From the NCBI GenBank assembly GCA_016946835.1, contig JACVTC010000251.1, positions 1-64,000 of the forward strand: 64,000 nucleotides of DNA, read 5' to 3'. Each line of letters begins with the position of its first letter. The stretch's first letter is position 1. Shown here piece after piece: positions 46,605 through 58,188 of the stretch. The notes beneath the pieces are model-generated. The model did not search any database. It saw only the letters and a program-made list of their open reading frames with translations, and had not been told where the DNA came from. The position numbers and the translations under genes are program-made. Origin of the DNA: Neocallimastix lanati (nom. inval.). Its lineage: Eukaryota; Neocallimastigomycota; Neocallimastigomycetes; Neocallimastigales; Neocallimastigaceae.

Positions 46605-49342
46605 TCATAATATGGGCACTGATCACACACAATATTTTAAAAAAGCACAATATTAAATATTATAAATAAATAGAGATTCAATTTAAATAAAAGTATTTTA
46701 TAAATTTTTATTTTATTTCATTGTCTGCTTTTTCAAAAGAAAGAAAATTTTCTTCCTTTTATAGTTTTTACATGAATATTAGATTACACATGAACATATG
46801 AATTTATTTTTATTATTATATTTTAAATATTATTTTAATATTTACATATTTTTAAAATTAACCTATTCTAAAGTATCTATTCTAAAATAGAGTTAAATTT
46901 TTATTAAACATATCTCTTAAAATATAAATAATATATAATTATTAATATTTAAAATATATTTCCTTGGTAAAATAAAATTATCAATATTTATAATTCCTAA
47001 AACTATATAATACTCAAAATAATATTTAAAATATAAAATAAAACTTATTAATAATAATAATGATGAATTAATTTATTATCGTAGTAATAAAATCATTAAT
47101 AATATCTATTTTAATTATGATAAAAGAAATTAACCATCCCTTTCAAAATAATTATTTGAATAACTACATAATCAATTATTTTAATTATTATAACCAATAA
47201 TATTTATACGTTATTTCTAACCTAAATTTTTTACCTAAATCTTATTTTTATAGTGGTACTCGACATTTATATAGAACATTTAAAATATCACATATCGAGT
47301 TATTTATTTAGTTGGTCGTTTCTCTAAGGAATTATGACACGATAATATATTCTAATAAATAATAAGAAAATAATTCATAAAAATAATGTTCTTTTTTTTT
47401 TTATAATAATATATTATTCTTTATTTATTTTTATTATTTTATCTTTACTTTTATAAATATGTATTATTATATTCTCATAATTTTATATAATTATTAAAAT
47501 AATTATTTATTATCATATTTTTATTAAACATATCTCTTAAACTATTAATTTCCTAATAACTATATTTAAAAATACAATTTCATAATTAAATAATATATAG
47601 ATATTAATATTTTTAAATATATTTCCTTAATAAAATATTATTATCAACATTTATAATATAATTCTTAAAACTATATAATTCTCAAAATAATATTTAAAAT
47701 ATAAAATAAAATTTATTAATAATAATGATGAATTAATTTATTATCATAACAATAAAATCATTAATTATATAGTTTATCTATTTTAATTATGATAAAAAAA
47801 ATTAACCATCCCTTTTAAAAATAATTATTTGAATAACTATATAATCAATCAATTATTTTAATTATTAATAACCAATAATATTTATACATTATTTCTAACC
47901 TAAATTTTTTACCTAAGTCATATTTATATAGTGGTACTATAAAAAGGTTGATATGGGCACAGATCACACACAATATTTTAAAAACACAATATTAAATATT
48001 ATAGATAAATTTTTATTAGTTTAAAAGTATTTTATAAATTTTTATTTTATTTTATTGTCGTCCCTTTTTCAAAAGAAAGAAAATTTCTTCCTTTTATAGT
48101 TTTTTACATGAATCTTGAATTGAACATTAACATATATATTTATTTATATTATTCTATTATGAATGTTATTTTGATATTAATATATTTTAAAATTAACCTA
48201 TTCTAAAGTATCTATTTTAAAATATAGTTGTATAATTATTAATGATTTATTTATATTTAATATTTTAACTATCTATTCTAATAATGTTTTAATTTATCAA
48301 TTAATATATAATTTAATATTCTTGTAAATTATTAATATAATATTCTCATAAAGTTTATTATTGTAAAAAGAATACAGAAAATAATAATCTATTTTAGAGA
48401 AAACAATAAAAATAATAGTTAGTATTGTCAATCGATTTAATTTTATACAGAATTAAATATTTCTGTATTTATTTTATTAAAAACAATTTATAGATAATTA
48501 TTTTTATTATAAATAATTTTATTATAAATAATTTTTTTTATTATAACTATTTTAATTTTAAATAATTTCATTATTATAAACATTTTATATTTTTTTCTTT
48601 TTATCATTGTTAAGATAATAACTGAATTTCAATTCAATTTCAATTTCAATAATTCAGTTATTTGAATTTCAATATTAAAAAATAATAATATAATAATTAT
48701 TATTAAATTAACTTTATTAAAATATTTAAGAATTAGTCTAGGCCAACTAATTACTAAATATTATTAACATATTGAAATTAATATATATTAAATAATGTAT
48801 ACACGTGATTGCCATATTAAATTAATTTTTATATTAATTTATTATCAGAATTTTTACATATTATATTTTAATTATAAAATATAATATTTAGCTAATATTA
48901 TATTCTTATATTTTATTTATATTAAATATTTATATTATTATCTTAGTTTATATTATCAATATCAAACTTATATTAATACTATTGCATATTCATATTAATA
49001 ATTAATATTTTAATAATTAATTATTTTTATATAAATACATGTTTAAATCTTTTGATTAATCCTTTGTAGGATTATTGTAATTTAAATTATAGTAATAATT
49101 ATATAAAATAATAATGTAATAAAATATTATTAAGATTAAATAAAATTTATATTTTAGATAAAAACTTAATTATAAAATTTACTAATAACAATATGTTTTA
49201 AATAAGAATAAAATTTAATTATTAATTAATTACTATAATTTGGCATCTTGACCTAATCGTTAAGACCAAATTATCACAAAACTTTAACAATCATTTTTAT
49301 ATATATGCTTATTTGAAGTAAATAAGCTAGTTCCGGATCAAG
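46605..49342. repeat. LTR-like repeats K and H behind module 2
   Basis: K-like starts at about 46613 and 47949 (ATATGGGCAC.GATCACACAC) and H-like segments at 46900-47260 and 47272-47940. From about 48300 sequence is AT-rich with the inverted repeat AATAACTGAATTTC...AATTCAGTTATT (48614-48662). No gene is seen. Confidence 0.5.
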
Positions 49343-50922
49343 TGATACGGGGTGTCACTAAATACCTTGTATTTCCTATTAAATACTCTTAATAATAATA
49401 AAATAAAATTATTATTAAATATTCTTATTAAAATCTTTTATTAATATCAAATATAATAAAAATTATTATTAAATATTCTTATAAATTTCTTTTATTAATA
49501 TTAAATATAATAAAAATTATTATTAAATATTCTTATAAAATTCTTTTATTAATATTAAATATAATAAAAATTATTATTAAATATTCTTATAAAAATCTTT
49601 TATTAATATTAAATATAATAAAAATTATTATTAAATATTCTTATTAAAATCTTTTATTAATATCAAATATAATAAAAATTATTATTAAATATTCTTATTA
49701 AAATCTTTTATAATAAAAATTATTATTAAATATTCTTATAAAATTCTTTTATTAATATTAAATATAATAAAAATTATTATTAAATATTCTTATTAAAATC
49801 TTTTATTAATATCAAATATAATAAAAATTATTAAATATTCTAATAAAAATCTTTTATTAATATTAAATATAATAAAAATTATTATTAAATATTCTTATTA
49901 AAATCTTTTATAATAAAAATTATTATTAAATATTCTTATAAAATTCTTTTATTAATATCAAATCTAATAAAAATTATTATTAAATATTCTTATTAAAATC
50001 TTTTATTAATATCAAATATAATAAAAATTATTATTAAATATTCTTATTAAAATCTTTTATAATAAAAATTATTATTAAATATTCTTATAAAATTCTTTTA
50101 TTAATATTAAATATAATAAAAATTATTGTTGAATATTCTTATTAAAATCTTTTATTAATATCAAATCTAATAAAAATAATTATTAAATATTTTATTAATA
50201 TTAAATATAATAAAAATTATTACTAAATATTCTTATTAAAAATTATATAATATTTAAATCATTACTAATTCTTATTTTTATATTAAGAATAATAAAAACC
50301 TATTTCAATAAATATTTGATGTAAAATACAGAATTATAAGTTTCTGTATAATATTTTCTAAAACCTTTGAAATAAACTAAAAATAAAACAAAAATTAAAA
50401 ATAAATTAAATCTTTATTAAAATAAAAATGAACTAAAATACAGAAGAATTCCAATAATAAAAATGATCTAAAATACAGAAAATATCAATTCTGTATAATT
50501 CTCTCTCTGAATAACAATATCAAGAAGAAGCTACCGCCCGGAATGTCCTTCGTGATACAAGCTCCAAATTAATTTTTTATATTTTAATTTAATAAATGTT
50601 ATTTTTTTTTTTTTAAAAAATAATTTAAAATAATAGTTAAAAATTAAAATAAAATAGTTATAATAGTTTTTTTTTTATAAAGAATATATTAATAATAAAT
50701 AAAATGTATTAAAATAAAAGTATAAAAAGAAGAATAAATTTCTTTCTTTTTAATACTGGGAACAAATAATTTTAATTTTAAATTTAAATAAAGAATATTT
50801 TAAAATTTAATTTTTTTTTTTTTTTTTTTTTCTTGTTTCCAAACTTATTTTTATAGTTATGTGTTAATATTTATTTTTTTTTTGTTTTGAATATCTTAGT
50901 GTTTCAACCCCAGCCCGTATTA
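49343..50922 (-). repeat. LTR-like element J with 54-bp repeats, stack 3
   Basis: TGATACGGGGTG...AGCCCGTATTA on plus. Its right part (about 50380-50920) is the inverted copy of 63466-64000, sharing GAAGAAGCTACCGCCCGGAA and TTTGTTTTGAATATC on the appropriate strands. The left half is a tandem array. It is followed by CAGG, the junction sequence of stack 3. It is either a long LTR or a composite. Confidence 0.6.
49385..50250. repeat. 54-bp tandem array
   Basis: About 16 copies, some shortened, of a unit containing ATTATTATTAAATATTCTTA, then AAAATCTTTTATTAATAT and CAAATATAAT. Two subtypes (TTATTAAAATC and TTATAAAATTC) alternate. Confidence 0.9.
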
Positions 50923-50926
50923 CAGG

Positions 50927-51948
50927 TGGTAGACTCGGGGTTGACACTTAGATATTTAAAATCAAGCAGGGGGGGACGGGTATTACCCTGCTTTGATTTT
51001 AAATAAAAAAAAAAATAATTCTTTTTTTAAAAGTTATTTATTTATTTTTTTTTTATTAATATAAAATTTTTTATTTAAAGTACACATATTTAATTTTTAA
51101 GAAATTGTTACAATATTTATATTTTTTTATAAATTTAAAGTATAATTAATTGTTTATAATTTAAGTAATTTTATAGAATTATTGAATTAATTTTATATCA
51201 ATAATTCATTTTTGTTTTAATTTTTATAAATATAATAATATAATATTCAAATATAATTTAATTAAAAATAATTATAAAATAAATATATAGAAAATAGTTT
51301 TTACTATTTTCTTTGATATTTTTAAGTTAAATAAATTGTTTTTAAAGATTAATATAATAAATTTAATAATCTTTAATTATTTTAAATAATACTTGTAATT
51401 ATTTTCAAAATAAAATAAAATTTTTATAATATTTAATTAATAAATTTGATAATATTTAAATAATAATTTTTATAATAAGTAAAAATTTTTAATAATAATT
51501 TTTAATAATAAATTTAATTAATAATCTTAATAATTTTATAATAATATTTAATAGTTATAATAAATAAATTTTTATAATAATATTTAATAATTTTAATAAT
51601 TTTATAATATTAATAATTTATAATAATTTTTAGAATAATATTTAATTAATAATTTTAATAATTTATAATAATTTTTATAATAATATTTAATTAATAGTTT
51701 TAATAATTTAGTATCTTAAAAGTATAATTTTAATATTTACAATTGTATTTTAATATATACATATATTTAATAATATAACAATAAAGTAATTAATTAAAAT
51801 TTATTTACATTATTTACAAGTTAAAATTAATTTATATCAAAATAAATTAAATTTACAATGAGGTTTAGGTTATGAAGAATATAGGAAAGTACAATTTAGT
51901 AAAGAATTATTAATAATAAAATAAAGGTTATTAATTCATTCTTTATCA
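50927..51948. repeat. Solo LTR family E, stack 3
   Basis: TGGTAGACTCGGGG...TTCTTTATCA, 1022 bp, flanked by CAGG (50923-50926, 51949-51952). Near its start is a strong hairpin, ATCAAGCAGGG...CCCTGCTTTGAT (about 50960-50998). Confidence 0.8.
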
Positions 51949-51952
51949 CAGG

Positions 51953-52741
51953 TGGTATGGTTCATATAATTTTAGGAATATAATAATAATTAACACAAAT
52001 AATAAAATTACAATAAAAAAAATAATTTGTTTTAAAATCAATATTTATTTATTTAAATTTATAAAAGAAAAAATAATAATATAATTATTTATTTAATAAA
52101 AAGAAAGTTATTGATTATATTTTATTTCACTAAAATTACATGTATTTATATTTTTTTATCAAATTAAAATTTGTAAAGCCTAACTATTTTTTTTAATAAA
52201 CTAATTACTAATTATTTTTATAAATAAAACATTTAAATTGAAATTGAATTATTATTTTAGTTAATAATATTATTGTTATAAATAGTAGTTATATATTATT
52301 GAATTATTAATTATTTAATAATAGTTTAATACTAATATATATAAAATAAAAATAAAGAGATTATACAGAATATTTTATTGTGGTTTAGTTAAATTTAGTA
52401 ATTAAAAATAAATTTAAATTGATAACGAAAATTTTAATAACTAATTAAATAGATTTGATTATTTTCAATATAACATAATACAAAAGAAATATAATATTAA
52501 TATATTAAGTGGGCAAGGACAATATTCTTGGCTAAAGATTTTTAATACATTATAATGGAATCGGATCGATAATTCAAAAAGGAATTATAAGTTAATTAGT
52601 GATTTATTAACTTAAGATTTCTATTTAGTAATATTTGAAGAATATTGGAAAGTTCCAATTATATAGAATAGAATAATCTATAAGGTTAGAATAATTTATA
52701 TTATTCTAGCACAATTAGTATTATTTGTTCATTCTGTATTA
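51953..52741 (-). repeat. 3' LTR of element C
   Basis: 789 bp, adjoining the polypurine tract complement AGATGCCCCCGC (52742-52753). Confidence 0.94.
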
Positions 52742-52764
52742 AGATGCCCCCGCTAAGACTCAAG

Positions 52765-55700
52765 CTAGGTAGAAGCTGAGTTAAACTTGACAATATTTTT
52801 CAAATGAACATTACGATTCATTTGTATATTAGTAGCAGGATCAGCTAAAGTGACTGTATTGAATTGTTTCTTTACCACTTTCATAGGTCCAACAAAGTAA
52901 GGTTCTAATTTAGTTCGATTAAAGTTTCTTACTAGTACTAAATCACCTGGTTTTATTCTTTTAGCTTGATTCATACTGGTCTTTTCTTCTCTCCTAGTAG
53001 CCCAATACTTCGAAGCATTTTTGATATTAGATGCGGCCTCCATTACCCATTGGTAGTGTGATACAAATTTTTCCAGTAGAATTTCGTCAGAAGACTTATT
53101 TATACCCTTAGTTGGTCTGGCAGCAATGTCAAAAGGTTGTTGGTCCTCCCTTCCATAAACTAATTCAAAACTTGAATGGTTGGTGATTGAGTTTTTAGTA
53201 GTTCTTAAAGCCCAAAGTGCAGATGGTAAAATTTCATCCCATTCTTTGTGTTGTTGTCCTAGTAATCGTAATAATTTTCCAATTTCTTTATTACGATTCT
53301 CAACTAAACCATTGCTTTCAGGATGATATGGAGTGATAAATTTAACATATACATCATATAAATCAAGGAAGATTTTTGTCATATCTGATGTAAATTGTGT
53401 TCCATTATCAGTAGTGATAATTTGAGGTACACCGTGTCGAGCAAATACATTAATTAAAAATTTTATCACATCCTGAGAAGTAACATTTTCAGTGGGCTCT
53501 GCCTCAACCCATTTAGTAAAATAATCAACCACAACGATTATATATTGATTATTATTTCTGGTTTTACTTAGAGGTCCTATAATGTCCAATCCTAAGTGTG
53601 TAAATGGTCCTTCCACTTCAGTTGGTTTATCTTCTGTTGGTTCAGGGTATGGTTGAGATTTATTTAATTGACATTTTTCACATTTACCTATAATTCGCTT
53701 AATGTCATTAACCATATTGTTCCAATAGTAGCTCTTTTTCAAACGTTGATATGTCTTGTAATAGCCTTCGTGTCCTATACTGTGTGCTTGAAAAATTAAT
53801 TGAAGTTTTTCTTTTGTATCTGTAACTAATTTTCTATAATTATTGCCATCAACAAAGTAGTCCACACCATCAATTGTCGTAAATTTTTCTTCAATAAATT
53901 CCTTAATGGTTCTTGAAAGCAGGTTTTCATCTTGTTCCTTGATAATTTGTGTTGTTAAGACAACTATTTCTTTTTCATTTTTCATTCTTGATAAAGCGTC
54001 TGCAACAACATTATTCTTCCCAGCTTCATATCGTAAATCAATTCCTAACATACTGACAGTCAAACACCATCTTGTATGGCGAGAGTTTTGTGGTTCCTTA
54101 TTTTTAAGTAATCCGATTAAGGGTCTATGGTCTGTATATACTATAGTTTGCTTAGGATTTCCCATAATATAAGATTTTAATTTATTAATACAGTAAATTA
54201 GAGCAGCACCTTCTAGATCCGTAATTCCATAATTCTTTTCCGATTTAGATAAACTTCTACTAATAAAATGAACCGGATGCTCCTTTCCAGTTTCATCATC
54301 CTTTTGTAAAAGCACACCGCCTATTCCATCATAGGAAGCATCTGTTCTTATAATAAATTCTCTATCAAATCTAGGAAATCTTAATATTGGGGCATTGATT
54401 AATCTTTCCTTAAGAATTTTAAAACTTTCTTCTTGTTCCTTTTTCCATTCAAACTTAATACCTTTTCTTAATAGAGTGCAGAGAGGAGCAGTAACTTTTG
54501 CAAAGTCCTTAATAAAATTTCTATAATATCCAATGGCTCCTAAAAATGATCGAAGTTCATGAATGTTAGAGGGAGCCTTCCATTCTTTAATAGCTTCAAC
54601 TTTGTTTTCCAATGGACTTAAACCTTCTGAGGATACTTTATGTCCAAGTACTTCTACTTCAGTTTGCATGAAAGAACACTTTTCGATATTGATTTTTAAC
54701 TTATGTTCCTTGAATATTTCTAAGACTTGTTTAAGATGTTCTAGGTGTTCTTCTTCAGTTCTTGAGTAGATTAAAATATCATCTATAAAGTTATAGACGC
54801 ATTTTCCTATTAAGGGAAATAGTATACGGTTCATTTCTCTTTGGAATGTAGCTGGAGCACCTGTTAAACCGAAGGGCATTACCTTGAATTGGTAGTTTCC
54901 GAACTTAGTTGTAAAGGTAGTGATTTCAACACTATCATCATCCATTAATATTTGATGATAACCGGAATAAAGATCTAATGTTGAGAAGATTTTTGCTCCA
55001 TCTAAGCTATCAAAAATTTCCTCAATATTTGGTAAAGAATAAGAATCCTTCTTAGTTGCTTCATTTACTTTCCTATAGTCAATACACAGGCGCCATTTAC
55101 CGTTCTTTTTAGGCACAAGTACTACTGGTGATGACCATTCTGAACATGAAGGTTCAATTAATCGTTTATATATGAGTTTGGTTAATTCTTCTTTTAAGAT
55201 ATCTGTTTTTAATTTACTAAGTCGATAAAATTTTTGTTTAATAGGTTTAACTCCTTCCTTAAGAATAATTTTGTGTGGTGATAAATCTGAAGGTGTTAAT
55301 TCTTCAGAAGAAGTTGCAATTATATCAATATATTCTTCAAGTAATTTAGTAATAGCTTCTCTATAATTTGAATTAATTGTACTTTGAAAAACTGTGTTAT
55401 ATATATATTTTATGGGTGGTAATCCTTCAATCGTTTTCAATTGTTGCTTAGCTTCTTGGTGATTCAATGCTTTGATTACACATAATAATTTTTCTTCGTC
55501 ATCATATTCATTATTAATAGGTGCGATTTCTTCAATTAAACCTTGATCATTAAATCGATTAAGACTATATCTAATTGGATGTATAAATAACTGGTTATCA
55601 ATTTGAGTTTTGAGGTTGATTAATATATCATAGAATGGATCCTCCTTGTCTATAATTCTACACGTAACAAGTAGTTCTAGTTCATTAATTTTTACGGGAA

Positions 55701-56769
55701 CTTTGATTAACACATCTTCTGAGTAATCATCATTCATCGTTGCTAAACGTATTCGTCCTGCACTAACTCCTATAGGTTCATACTGATAAGGTAATTTATC
55801 TAAAAATTGCTTTGTGATAATACTTAAGTTGCTACATGAATCTATTAAAGCCTTACCACGAACTCCATCTACTATTACATCAACCATAGCAATATCATCT
55901 TCTTGTGGTTCATGATGTTTACTTTTATATGTATGATCTATATTGTTCGTTATTATTGTAGTAGCACACATATTATCCACTGCACCTGAAATTTTAGTAT
56001 TATTCTTTTCTAATTTAAGTCCTTGTGATACTTGAGACCGTATCTTTGGAGCAACGTCCAATAATTGTCCAAATGTAATATTGCAATTACTGGAGTTTAA
56101 ATCTTTGATCACGTCATAACTGTCACAATCAGTTTGCATTTGTATTCTTCTTGGAATTCTAGTTGGCATAATTTCAGTTGACTTTTCTGATGATTTTTCT
56201 TGAATTAATTTATTTAAAGTTTGTTTAGAATTATTTTCTTCCTGAGAAGTTTCTTCATTAATAACATTAACATTACTATTATTATTATTATTTTCCACAG
56301 AAGTACTAGTACTAGCTCTTTCCTTATCTCTTAGCTCTTTCTCAATTCTCATTTCTTTTTCTATTCTAGGTTGAACCATAATCGAAGGATGTAATTGAGT
56401 TGTTGGCTTTTTGACTGGTCGCGATGTTCCCCTTAATTGATTTTCTTTTTGTTTTCGTAAACCTGGAGTAACTATTGGCTTAGGATCATCTCTTAGACTA
56501 CGGTGAACCCTCTTTCCTCTTTGGTCACTAGTCTCTTCATCTTTAGGATTTGCCTTTCTCTTTATAACGTTTACTAAGTAATCCAATTCTTTGGAACCAT
56601 CCGACTCATCATCAAAATCTTCGTAATAATCCGTAGTAGTACCTTCTTGGAAATCAGCAATTTCTTCATAATCATCATCTTCTTTTAAGTCAACTGTTTT
56701 GGAACGATGGCAGACTGAAGCAATTTTTTTGACGATGGGAGTGCTTCTACTCCCTTTTAGTGGTTTAAA
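52765..56769 (-). CDS. pol: Pol polyprotein of element C (PR-RT-RH-IN)
   Basis: The frame is open without a stop from the shift heptamer in gag (56769) to 52765, so it is made as Gag-Pol. No ATG is needed. Counting from the TTG at 56586: an acidic/basic linker, protease with the unusual motif LIDSCSN (Asp249), RT about 480-640 (LCIDYRK, PFGLTGAP, NFIDD), RNase H near 745-870 (RTDASYDGIGG, Asp748), H-x3-H...C-x2-C zinc domain near 936-972, and the integrase core with Asp1001, Asp1060 and Glu1096. The last two are spaced by 35 residues, the D-D-35-E rule. The C-terminal domain has the GPF/Y-type VGPMKVVKKQFNTVTL and no chromodomain, so targeting is probably through other contacts, as in Ty3. 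It performs reverse transcription and integration of this element and perhaps of broken relatives such as A. Confidence 0.95.
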   Translation of the reverse strand, partial: FKPLKGSRSTPIVKKIASVCHRSKTVDLKEDDDYEEIADFQEGTTTDYYEDFDDESDGSKELDYLVNVIKRKANPKDEETSDQRGKRVHRSLRDDPKPIVTPGLRKQKENQLRGTSRPVKKPTTQLHPSIMVQPRIEKEMRIEKELRDKERASTSTSVENNNNNSNVNVINEETSQEENNSKQTLNKLIQEKSSEKSTEIMPTRIPRRIQMQTDCDSYDVIKDLNSSNCNITFGQLLDVAPKIRSQVSQGLKLEKNNTKISGAVDNMCATTIITNNIDHTYKSKHHEPQEDDIAMVDVIVDGVRGKALIDSCSNLSIITKQFLDKLPYQYEPIGVSAGRIRLATMNDDYSEDVLIKVPVKINELELLVTCRIIDKEDPFYDILINLKTQIDNQLFIHPIRYSLNRFNDQGLIEEIAPINNEYDDEEKLLCVIKALNHQEAKQQLKTIEGLPPIKYIYNTVFQSTINSNYREAITKLLEEYIDIIATSSEELTPSDLSPHKIILKEGVKPIKQKFYRLSKLKTDILKEELTKLIYKRLIEPSCSEWSSPVVLVPKKNGKWRLCIDYRKVNEATKKDSYSLPNIEEIFDSLDGAKIFSTLDLYSGYHQILMDDDSVEITTFTTKFGNYQFKVMPFGLTGAPATFQREMNRILFPLIGKCVYNFIDDILIYSRTEEEHLEHLKQVLEIFKEHKLKINIEKCSFMQTEVEVLGHKVSSEGLSPLENKVEAIKEWKAPSNIHELRSFLGAIGYYRNFIKDFAKVTAPLCTLLRKGIKFEWKKEQEESFKILKERLINAPILRFPRFDREFIIRTDASYDGIGGVLLQKDDETGKEHPVHFISRSLSKSEKNYGITDLEGAALIYCINKLKSYIMGNPKQTIVYTDHRPLIGLLKNKEPQNSRHTRWCLTVSMLGIDLRYEAGKNNVVADALSRMKNEKEIVVLTTQIIKEQDENLLSRTIKEFIEEKFTTIDGVDYFVDGNNYRKLVTDTKEKLQLIFQAHSIGHEGYYKTYQRLKKSYYWNNMVNDIKRIIGKCEKCQLNKSQPYPEPTEDKPTEVEGPFTHLGLDIIGPLSKTRNNNQYIIVVVDYFTKWVEAEPTENVTSQDVIKFLINVFARHGVPQIITTDNGTQFTSDMTKIFLDLYDVYVKFITPYHPESNGLVENRNKEIGKLLRLLGQQHKEWDEILPSALWALRTTKNSITNHSSFELVYGREDQQPFDIAARPTKGINKSSDEILLEKFVSHYQWVMEAASNIKNASKYWATRREEKTSMNQAKRIKPGDLVLVRNFNRTKLEPYFVGPMKVVKKQFNTVTLADPATNIQMNRNVHLKNIVKFNSAST
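56737..56769 (-). promoter_or_regulatory. -1 ribosomal frameshift signal, gag/pol of element C
   Basis: T TTA AAC (56763-56769) in the gag frame, an 8-nt spacer CACTAAAA and a perfect hairpin GGGAGT (56749-56754) / ACTCCC (56737-56742) with a 6-nt loop. The gag stop lies inside the spacer. Pol is open in -1 from this point. Confidence 0.88.
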
Positions 56770-57674
56770 TAATTTTCATAAAACTTCTTGCGGTTATTTT
56801 CCAATATAGAATTTAATTTAGGACAGTTTCGTTTGGTATGTCCTTCATTGCTACAAAACCAGCAAGTACTAATTTTCATTTCTTTCATCTTGTTAGTGAG
56901 ATTTTTTATAGATACATTTTTGTGGGTTTTTGGTTTGTTAAAATCATTTGAAATGTTCTTATTAAAATTACTTTTAGAGTTAAGGAAATTGTAACGAGTC
57001 TTATCATAATATTCAGTACTATTTTTAATAGATAAACGATCAACTTTTTCAGCTATAGCGAATGCTTTGGTAATAGAAATATGGTCTTTAAGCATAACCT
57101 TTCTCCATGCGTCAGGATTATTGGTTAAGGAATCTGCATAATCTAAAACACTAATTTTTCTTCTTCTCTTTTTATCCAATTTATGATACAAAGATCTATA
57201 ACGGACATTAAAATCTTTAACTTTCTCGTTCTTCTTTATTTTCATGGAACGCAATTCTCGTAACAAGTTGGTTTGATCTTCTTTAAGTCCATAGAAAGTC
57301 TTCAGATGATTTATGATTTCATCAAGGCTTGGGTAGGTGGTAGTAGATTCACTTTCTTCATCATCTTCTCCTTCACTATCGCTATCGAAATCAGAATCTT
57401 CATCTTCAGTAAGGTCATTTCCATCTTCTAGTTCTTGGATAATTTCTCTTGGTTCTCCAGAAGCCGTTAATATACAAGCAGTAAAAATAGTTTCAGGATC
57501 CTTGATATGTTGGTATTTTATCCATGCCTTTAACTCATTTGCCCAGGAGTTGATGTCAAGGTTTTGTTTAGTAAGCTTTTCAAAATCTTTTAATTCTTTC
57601 TTTAATTCTCTGAAGCTAAGCTTACTTTCTGGAGTACTCTCTGTTGGAGTACTGGAAGTACTGGATGTTCTCAT
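56757..57674 (-). CDS. gag: Gag of element C with CCHC zinc knuckle
   Basis: 305 codons from the ATG at 57674. The capsid-like region (LDINSWANELKAWIKY, SLDEIINHLKTFYGL, VKDFNVRYRSLYHKL) parallels Gag A and B. An acidic insert (about residues 80-113, runs of Asp/Glu/Ser) is absent from Gag A. The single knuckle CWFCSNEGHTKRNC (C-x2-C-x4-H-x4-C) lies at about residues 271-284. The ATG is favoured because the leader upstream has stops in this frame. It forms the particle and binds element RNA. Confidence 0.93.
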   Translation of the reverse strand: MRTSSTSSTPTESTPESKLSFRELKKELKDFEKLTKQNLDINSWANELKAWIKYQHIKDPETIFTACILTASGEPREIIQELEDGNDLTEDEDSDFDSDSEGEDDEESESTTTYPSLDEIINHLKTFYGLKEDQTNLLRELRSMKIKKNEKVKDFNVRYRSLYHKLDKKRRRKISVLDYADSLTNNPDAWRKVMLKDHISITKAFAIAEKVDRLSIKNSTEYYDKTRYNFLNSKSNFNKNISNDFNKPKTHKNVSIKNLTNKMKEMKISTCWFCSNEGHTKRNCPKLNSILENNRKKFYENYLNH

Positions 57675-58163
57675 AAAATAAAATTTATTGTATCTATAGA
57701 ATGCTAAACCTCGTAATGTATAAATTGTTATAAAAAAGTAAAAATAAAAAAAATTAAAAAAAAATAAATCTTTTAACTAATAAAATTATTAATTATTTAT
57801 TATTATTAATCACTTATTAAATTATAATAATCGTGCAATCTGATAGTACACACTGTCTGACGTGCAGCTTACCTCTTGAAAGGTGTCATGCCACGCGTGT
57901 GCCACGGTTATTATTTTCAATATAAAAAATAGCAGTCCAGAGCCTACTAGCCCAATTACTATGTAGGATAAACTTAACCCGGAAATCTATGCACGAATAT
58001 TAGTTTAATTTAATATTAATTAATATTTTTAACAATTAATAATAATTAGTTAAAAATATAAAAATTGTTTTTTTTTTTTTTTAAAAAAAATATTTGTTTT
58101 ATTAGAAAAATTATTTATTAATATTATAATTTTATCCCCAATGTATTAATTTATTATTATATT
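57675..58163 (-). other. 5' leader of element C with GC-richer island
   Basis: The segment 57832-58000 contrasts with the AT-rich surroundings: GACGTGCAGC, CCACGCGTGTGCCACGG, CCAGAGCCTACTAGCCC, AACCCGGAAATC. GTGTGCCACG and GTCATGCCACGCG are locally repetitive and can fold. Likely a packaging or translation element, by position between PBS and gag. Confidence 0.6.
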
Positions 58164-58180
58164 CCCCGATATCTCCACCA
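58164..58180 (-). other. Primer binding site of element C
   Basis: On minus it reads TGGTGGAGATATCGGGG, 8 nt after the LTR. Its complement has the form CCA, A, TATCTCC, CCCGA of a tRNA 3' half. Confidence 0.7.
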
Positions 58181-58188
58181 ATTTTTCA

